A DNA stretch of 10,640 nucleotides. It comes from Acidobacteriota bacterium (GTDB lineage Bacteria; Acidobacteriota; Blastocatellia; Pyrinomonadales; Pyrinomonadaceae). Where the stretch lies: positions 1 through 10,640 of the forward strand of contig JACCVS010000803.1 in assembly GCA_013698055.1 (NCBI GenBank). The letters run 5' to 3'. The translations under genes were made by a program, and so were the position numbers. The notes beneath the pieces were generated by a model, which did not search any database, had not been told where the DNA came from, and worked only from the letters and a program-made list of their open reading frames with translations. Of this stretch, positions 6,926 to 10,640 are shown piece after piece; position 1 is the first letter of the stretch, and each line of letters opens with the position of its first letter.

Positions 6926-8878
6926 TTATTTGTTCTCGTCCACGTCAACGTATTCGGCGTCAATCACGTTGTCGTCGCCGCCGCTGCCGCCGGTCGTACC
7001 CTGCGACGACTGGCCTGAAGATGCGCCCGCTGCTGAAGCCTGCTCGTCTGCTCCCGCATCATCGCCGCCGCCGGTCGAACTGGGTTGCTGCTGATAGAGC
7101 GCTTCGGCGATTTTGTGCGACGCGGTTTGCAGAGTGTTGAAAGCCTCGTTCATGCGCTCTACACCACCTTCTTCGGTCGCCTTCTTTGCGTCTGCCAGAG
7201 CCGCTTCGACTTCTGTCACAGCCGAAGCATCCAATTTGTCTTTGTGCTCGGTGAAGGTCTTCTCGACCTGATAGGTCAGAGAATCCAGACGATTGCGCGC
7301 TTCGATCTCGTCGCGCTTGCGCTGGTCATCAGCCGAGTGCGATTCGGCATCGCGCATCATGCGATCAATCTCGTCCTTCGAAAGTCCCGAAGATGCTGTG
7401 ATCGTAATCTTCTGCTCGCGCCCCGTGCCCATGTCTTTGGCCGAGACGTTGACGATACCGTTGGCGTCAATGTCGAACGTCACTTCGACCTGCGGCATCC
7501 CGCGCGGCGCTGGCGGAATCCCGATCAAATGAAACTTACCCAGCGTGCGATTGTCCCCGGCCATCTGACGCTCGCCCTGAAGCACATGGACTTCGACGGA
7601 CGTTTGATTGTCCGAGGCCGTTGAGAACACTTCAGACTTACGCGTCGGAATCGTTGTGTTGCGCTCGATTAGTTTGGTGAACACGCCGCCGAGGGTTTCA
7701 ATGCCGAGGCTCAAAGGCGTCACATCGAGAAGCAGGATGTCCGTCTTCTCGCCTGACAACACGCCAGCCTGCACGGCTGCCCCGACCGCGACGACTTCGT
7801 CCGGGTTCACGCTCTTGTTAGGCTCTTTCCCGAAGATGCCTTTGACGATCTCCTGGACTTTCGGGATGCGCGTGGAGCCGCCAACAAGCACGACTTCATC
7901 AACTTTATTCGCAGGGATGCCAGCGTCCTTGATCGCTTGCTCAACAGGAGTTTTGAGTCTCTGCAAAATCTCCTCAATCAACTGTTCAAACTTAGCGCGC
8001 GTCAGCTTCATCACGAGATGCTTCGGCCCCGATGCGTCGGCGGTGATGAATGGAAGGTTAATCTCCGTCTCCATCGCCGTCGAAAGCTCGATCTTGGCCT
8101 TCTCTGCCGCTTCCTTCAGGCGCTGCAAAGCCATCTTGTCATTCGAGAGGTCAATGCCCTGATCTTTCTTGAATTCTTCCGTGATCCATTCCATCAGCCG
8201 CTCATCAATATCATCGCCGCCGAGGTGCGTGTCGCCGTTGGTGGATTTCACTTCAACGACGCCTTCGCCGACTTCTAAGATAGAGATGTCGAATGTGCCG
8301 CCGCCGAAATCGAAGACGGCGATGGTCTCGTCTTTCTTCTTATCAAGGCCGTAAGCCAAGGCAGCAGCCGTCGGCTCGTTGACGATTCGCATCACTTCAA
8401 GACCGGCGATGCGACCGGCGTCTTTCGTCGCCTGACGTTGCGCGTCGTTAAAGTATGCCGGGACTGTGATGACGGCTTTATCAACCTTCTGCCCGAGATA
8501 ATCTTCGGCAGACTGCTTCATCTTTTGCAGGATCATCGCCGAAATCTCCGGCGGACTGTGCTCTTTGCCGCCCGCCGAAATACGCACGTCGCTGCCGGCA
8601 GCCTTCACTTCATACGGCACCTGCTTCTTCTCTTCGCTGACTTCGTCAAAGCGCCGTCCCATAAAACGCTTGATCGAATAGACAGTATTTTCGGGGTTGG
8701 TGACGGCCTGCCGCTTGGCGACCTGTCCGACAAGACGGTTGCCGTCCTTTGCGAAGGCGACGACCGAAGGCGTTGTGCGCCCTCCCTCCGAGTTGGTGAT
8801 GACAATCGGCTCGCCGCCTTCCATTACGGCCACAACGGAGTTGGTAGTACCCAAATCAATTCCAATAATCTTGCTCAT
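6926..8878 (-). CDS. dnaK: Chaperone DnaK (Hsp70)
   Basis: A 650-residue ATP-driven chaperone, full length for the family. The nucleotide-binding domain (about 1-380) shows the phosphate-1 loop IGIDLGTTNS (5-14), VNEPTAAALAYGLD (167-179), phosphate-2 DFGGGTFD (190-197) and the adenosine motif LVGGSTRIP (331-339). The interdomain linker is DILLLDVTP (380-388), followed by the beta substrate-binding domain, the helical lid and a Gly/Ser/Gln-rich disordered tail ending EYVDVDENK. It also has the extra segment near residues 75-90 found in Gram-negative DnaK. GGGAG (8888-8892) sits 9 bases before the ATG at 8878. It is the first gene of the cluster, driven by the promoter at 9016-9044, and works with DnaJ encoded next. 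The nucleotide exchange factor GrpE is not in this window. It probably also acts as co-repressor with HspR. Confidence 0.98.
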   Translation of the reverse strand: MSKIIGIDLGTTNSVVAVMEGGEPIVITNSEGGRTTPSVVAFAKDGNRLVGQVAKRQAVTNPENTVYSIKRFMGRRFDEVSEEKKQVPYEVKAAGSDVRISAGGKEHSPPEISAMILQKMKQSAEDYLGQKVDKAVITVPAYFNDAQRQATKDAGRIAGLEVMRIVNEPTAAALAYGLDKKKDETIAVFDFGGGTFDISILEVGEGVVEVKSTNGDTHLGGDDIDERLMEWITEEFKKDQGIDLSNDKMALQRLKEAAEKAKIELSTAMETEINLPFITADASGPKHLVMKLTRAKFEQLIEEILQRLKTPVEQAIKDAGIPANKVDEVVLVGGSTRIPKVQEIVKGIFGKEPNKSVNPDEVVAVGAAVQAGVLSGEKTDILLLDVTPLSLGIETLGGVFTKLIERNTTIPTRKSEVFSTASDNQTSVEVHVLQGERQMAGDNRTLGKFHLIGIPPAPRGMPQVEVTFDIDANGIVNVSAKDMGTGREQKITITASSGLSKDEIDRMMRDAESHSADDQRKRDEIEARNRLDSLTYQVEKTFTEHKDKLDASAVTEVEAALADAKKATEEGGVERMNEAFNTLQTASHKIAEALYQQQPSSTGGGDDAGADEQASAAGASSGQSSQGTTGGSGGDDNVIDAEYVDVDENK

Positions 8879-8902
8879 TGCTATCTTCTCCCAAAATTGA
8901 TT

Positions 8903-8932
8903 GGCCGCTTTCCCAAGTAGGGGAAACCGACC
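8903..8932 (-). promoter_or_regulatory. Hairpin in the dnaK mRNA leader
   Basis: In the minus-strand transcript, GGUCGG-UUUCCC pairs with GGGAAA-GCGGCC around a 6-base loop (CUACUU), giving about 11 pairs including one U-G and one G-G mismatch. The stem ends about 10 bases upstream of the GGGAG ribosome binding site (8888-8892). The UUUCCC arm could instead pair with GGGAGA at the binding site itself, so two exclusive structures are possible. No T-run follows, so it is not a standard terminator. A role in controlling dnaK translation, perhaps by temperature, is inference. Confidence 0.5.
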
Positions 8933-9001
8933 TTAAGACGCGTCCGCCGCTCGTTTTGACTCTCGCCGGACACATCCGCCACGGCTTAATAGAATTACGA
9001 G

Positions 9002-9017
9002 TTGAACGCCTTGTCAA
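9002..9017. promoter_or_regulatory. Candidate HspR operator overlapping the dnaK start region
   Basis: On the minus strand this reads TTGACAAGGCGTTCAA: TTGA and TCAA half-sites 8 bp apart. It overlaps the last bases of the -10 box and the expected transcription start, an ideal place for a repressor. The known HspR element (HAIR) has CTTGAGT/ACTCAAG arms; the cores agree, but here the spacing between TTGA and TCAA is shorter than the 11 bp expected. Confidence 0.45.
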
Positions 9018-9044
9018 TATAATATCTGAGTCTCTCTTTGTCAA
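9016..9044 (-). promoter_or_regulatory. dnaK sigma-70-type promoter
   Basis: On the minus strand, TTGACA (9039-9044), a 17-bp spacer and TATATT (9016-9021). The -35 is perfect and the -10 is one base off consensus. The predicted transcription start is near 9009, giving a leader of about 130 nt before the dnaK ATG. The promoter is of housekeeping rather than sigma-32 type, which fits repressor-based control of the heat-shock genes by HspR. Confidence 0.8.
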
Positions 9045-9052
9045 ATTGCTGA

Positions 9053-9067
9053 TTGAAGCCTATTCAA
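9053..9067. promoter_or_regulatory. Second candidate HspR operator upstream of the dnaK -35
   Basis: On the minus strand this reads TTGAATAGGCTTCAA, a perfect TTGAA/TTCAA palindrome with a 5-bp centre. It lies 9 bp upstream of the -35 box. Its sequence resembles the site at 9002-9017 (both contain TTGA, AGGC and TTCAA), so the two look like related copies bracketing the promoter. Assignment to HspR is inference from the encoded repressor. Confidence 0.45.
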
Positions 9068-9082
9068 GCTCTAATTAGCAAT

Positions 9083-9109
9083 TTAAGTCGCTGCAATTAT
9101 ATGACTTAA
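9083..9109. repeat. Inverted repeat between pgsA and the dnaK promoter
   Basis: TTAAGTC (9083-9089) and GACTTAA (9103-9109) are perfect 7-bp arms with a 13-base centre. It lies 27 bases past the pgsA stop. The stem is AT-rich and lacks a following T-run, so it would be a weak terminator at best; a regulatory site for dnaK is an alternative. I see nothing else between pgsA and the dnaK operator. Confidence 0.3.
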
Positions 9110-9135
9110 CTGATAGTCTGGGGTGGTGGCAATAC

Positions 9136-9795
9136 TTAATCGCCATTCTGCCGCCGCTCTTCGTTGACGAGGCGAGAGGCGAAAAAGATGTAATGGACGC
9201 CAGAAAGGACAGCGAAGGCAAAGACGGTCGTGTAAACAGTTGGAAGATAGCCGCTGAGGGAAGGGTAGCTCGCGGCGATGAGGATGGCAGCGATGGCCAG
9301 AATCTGCACGGCTGTGTTGATCTTACCCAGCAAAGAAGGGCGAAATCTGCTGAATCCGGTAACGATGTTGATGGCCGCCGCGCCAACTATTATAAAGATG
9401 TCGCGGCTGATGACGACCACTGTCACCCAGAAAGGAATGGGGAAATGGCGCGGCAAAGGCTGCGGGCTGATTGCCGGAATCGAAAGGACGATAAAAGAGG
9501 TCACGAGCAGGAGCTTGTCAGCAATGGGGTCTAGAATCGCGCCGAGCTGTGAGCCTTGATTAAGGCGGCGCGCGAGGAGTCCGTCCAGACCGTCCGTTAA
9601 TCCGGCGAGAACGAAGACGCCGAGCGCCCAGGCAAATTTCCGGGAGTAGAGAAGCGAAACGAAAACCGGAATCAGCGCCATGCGGAACATGGTCAGCAGA
9701 TTCGGCACCGTGACAATTCGCGAGGACACGGGTGGAGGTTTGATTTTCGGTTTAGGATTTTCGATTGGAACGGGCTGAAGTTTTCTCTTCGTCAT
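9136..9795 (-). CDS. pgsA: CDP-alcohol phosphatidyltransferase, probably PgsA
   Basis: A 219-residue integral inner-membrane enzyme. The full family signature D-x2-DG-x2-AR-x8-G-x3-D-x3-D is present at D68, D71-G72, A75-R76, G85, D89 and D93; these residues hold the divalent metals and the CDP-diacylglycerol. About five or six hydrophobic segments follow the VPNLLTMFRM beginning that is typical of phosphatidylglycerophosphate synthase, which makes PGP from CDP-diacylglycerol and glycerol-3-phosphate on the way to phosphatidylglycerol and cardiolipin. Phosphatidylserine or phosphatidylinositol-phosphate synthases share the motif and cannot be fully excluded. The N-terminus carries about 25 extra residues rich in lysine and proline before the first helix. 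No strong Shine-Dalgarno is seen before the ATG at 9795. A separate promoter lies at 9874-9903, so it need not be co-transcribed with the permease fusion upstream. Confidence 0.88.
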   Translation of the reverse strand: MTKRKLQPVPIENPKPKIKPPPVSSRIVTVPNLLTMFRMALIPVFVSLLYSRKFAWALGVFVLAGLTDGLDGLLARRLNQGSQLGAILDPIADKLLLVTSFIVLSIPAISPQPLPRHFPIPFWVTVVVISRDIFIIVGAAAINIVTGFSRFRPSLLGKINTAVQILAIAAILIAASYPSLSGYLPTVYTTVFAFAVLSGVHYIFFASRLVNEERRQNGD

Positions 9796-9873
9796 TTCAA
9801 AGCTCAGATAACAAGATCGAAAAGTTTAAATTGACCATCCACCATTGAACTACTGAAGCGCTAAAGGCGGCGC

Positions 9874-9903
9874 ATTATAGTGACCATCCGCGCGGCAGCG
9901 CAA
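9874..9903 (-). promoter_or_regulatory. Probable pgsA promoter
   Basis: On the minus strand there is a perfect TATAAT (9874-9879) with TTGCGC (9898-9903) 18 bp upstream, a weak -35 match. The start would be near 9867, giving a leader of about 70 nt. It begins just 3 bases after the stop codon of the upstream permease-DUF11 gene. A 9-bp direct repeat, GGATGGTCA on this strand, occurs in its spacer (9881-9889) and again in the leader (9832-9840). Confidence 0.55.
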
Positions 9904-9906
9904 GCT

Positions 9907-10640
9907 CTAGTGATAAGCCGTTGACGTGGCAGTCGCAGAGTTATCACCCTTGTCCGAATCGGGCGTCGGAGATTCAATCATCACCATATTGTTGATGATC
10001 GTGCCTTCGCTTAGCGTGTCTTTCACTGTTGCAATGATGGTGACGGTAGCCTGCGCGTTGTTTGCCAGCGAGGGCAGTGTGACCGTTTGATTGTTGGTTG
10101 TGCCTGTGCAGACGCCGCCGTTCGTCGCTGTACAGGAAACGAAAGTGAGCGAGTCGGGCAGATTGTTTGTCAGCTTCAGGTTGTATGACGTATCCAGCCC
10201 ATTGTTCTTGACTGTCGTGATGTAAGTGATGTTCTGTCCAACTTTCACAGAGTCGGGTGTCGCGGCCTGCTGAACCATCAGATTACCCGATTGCGCCAGC
10301 GGCCAGACCACAGGCACAAGCACCATCACGACGGCGAAGACGGCAATGGTCAGAATCGAGCCGACCTTGACGAAATCGAAGAAGCGATAGCGACCGGGCG
10401 TGAAGATCAGCACGCAGGCTGGCTCAAGCGGCGTCAGAAACGAGCAGGACGCGGCGTAAGTGACCATCACGGCGAAAGTGCGCGGATTGAGGCCGAGGCT
10501 GATGGCGGTCTTAACGGCGATGGGCACGACGACGAGCGCCGCCGCCTGATTCGACATCGGCTGCGTCAGCGCGACCGTCAGCACGAAGAAGCCCGCAAGC
10601 ACAGCCAGGCCGCCGTAGCTGCCTACTCCCTGCACGATCA
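9907..10640 (-). CDS. SLC13-type permease fused to a C-terminal DUF11 domain (5' end beyond window)
   Basis: The frame stays open to the right edge, so only the last ~243 residues are seen; the GTG at 10633-10635 is probably internal. The first ~113 visible residues are the end of an SLC13/DASS-like transporter: hydrophobic helices, the motif TQPMSNQAAALVVVPIA (like the second SNT ion/substrate motif of the family), a segment FLTPLEPACVLIF and a final helix ending VVWPL, where such transporters normally stop. Instead the chain continues with a DUF11 domain of about 120 residues: ATPDSVKVGQNITYITTVKN, NNLPDSLTFVSC, NNAQATVTI and a Ser/Thr/Asp-rich end. Two cysteines (168 and 176 of the visible part) could form a disulfide, fitting an extracytoplasmic location; the C-terminus of SLC13-type transporters such as VcINDY is periplasmic. 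The substrate is unknown (dicarboxylate, sulfate or other anion). There is no frame break at the junction. Confidence 0.82.
   Translation of the reverse strand, partial: IVQGVGSYGGLAVLAGFFVLTVALTQPMSNQAAALVVVPIAVKTAISLGLNPRTFAVMVTYAASCSFLTPLEPACVLIFTPGRYRFFDFVKVGSILTIAVFAVVMVLVPVVWPLAQSGNLMVQQAATPDSVKVGQNITYITTVKNNGLDTSYNLKLTNNLPDSLTFVSCTATNGGVCTGTTNNQTVTLPSLANNAQATVTIIATVKDTLSEGTIINNMVMIESPTPDSDKGDNSATATSTAYH

Noticed and set aside
7085..8920. Several plus-strand open frames opposite dnaK
   Set aside because: They are antisense to a full-length DnaK and reflect high GC and codon structure of the real frame.
8879..9067. CIRCE element or sigma-32 promoter at dnaK
   Set aside because: No TTAGCACTC-N9-GAGTGCTAA sequence is present, and the promoter matches sigma-70 consensus; HspR control is the better explanation.

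Overview
The window looks like a chromosomal segment of a moderately GC-rich Gram-negative bacterium. My best guess is Acidobacteriota, possibly Blastocatellia. This rests on three things: a very large Oar-like TonB-dependent receptor with an N-terminal carboxypeptidase-regulatory domain, a type that phylum carries in many copies; a dnaK-dnaJ-hspR heat-shock cluster; and an intergenic array of degenerate 7-bp repeats of a kind I associate with that group. No search was run, so the taxonomy is inference.

Layout, left to right. At 122-805 on the plus strand is a stand-alone HD-GYP-type phosphohydrolase. Two bases after it is a possible 53-residue basic small protein (808-969). A strong intrinsic terminator (975-1005) then separates this pair from everything else in the window, which is on the minus strand. 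Read in the direction of transcription (right to left), the minus-strand genes are: the 3' part of a gene fusing an SLC13-type permease to a DUF11 domain (runs off the right edge, ends 9907); a CDP-alcohol phosphatidyltransferase of PgsA type (9795-9136) with its own apparent promoter; the heat-shock cluster dnaK (8878-6926), dnaJ (6807-5620), an unnamed coiled-coil protein (5570-5082) and an HspR-like MerR repressor (5051-4644); and the Oar-like receptor (4388-1035).

The heat-shock cluster is the best-understood part. dnaK has a near-consensus sigma-70 promoter (TTGACA, 17-bp spacer, TATATT at 9016-9044). It is bracketed by two related TTGA...TCAA inverted repeats, which are plausible operators for the HspR encoded downstream. 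That would make a feedback loop in which DnaK and HspR control the operon's own transcription. The ~130-nt dnaK leader can form a stem close to the Shine-Dalgarno sequence, and the dnaK-dnaJ gap holds a long hairpin of heptamer repeats. No grpE is present in the cluster; the coiled-coil protein of a phage-like family lies between dnaJ and hspR.

The most unusual items are the permease-DUF11 fusion, the unnamed protein inside the chaperone operon, and the layered regulatory structures around dnaK and dnaJ. I found no CRISPR array, tRNA, rRNA, transposase or defence system, and no clearly new multi-gene system. No gene-free stretch exceeds 300 bases; the largest are 4389-4643 and 8879-9135, both described below.
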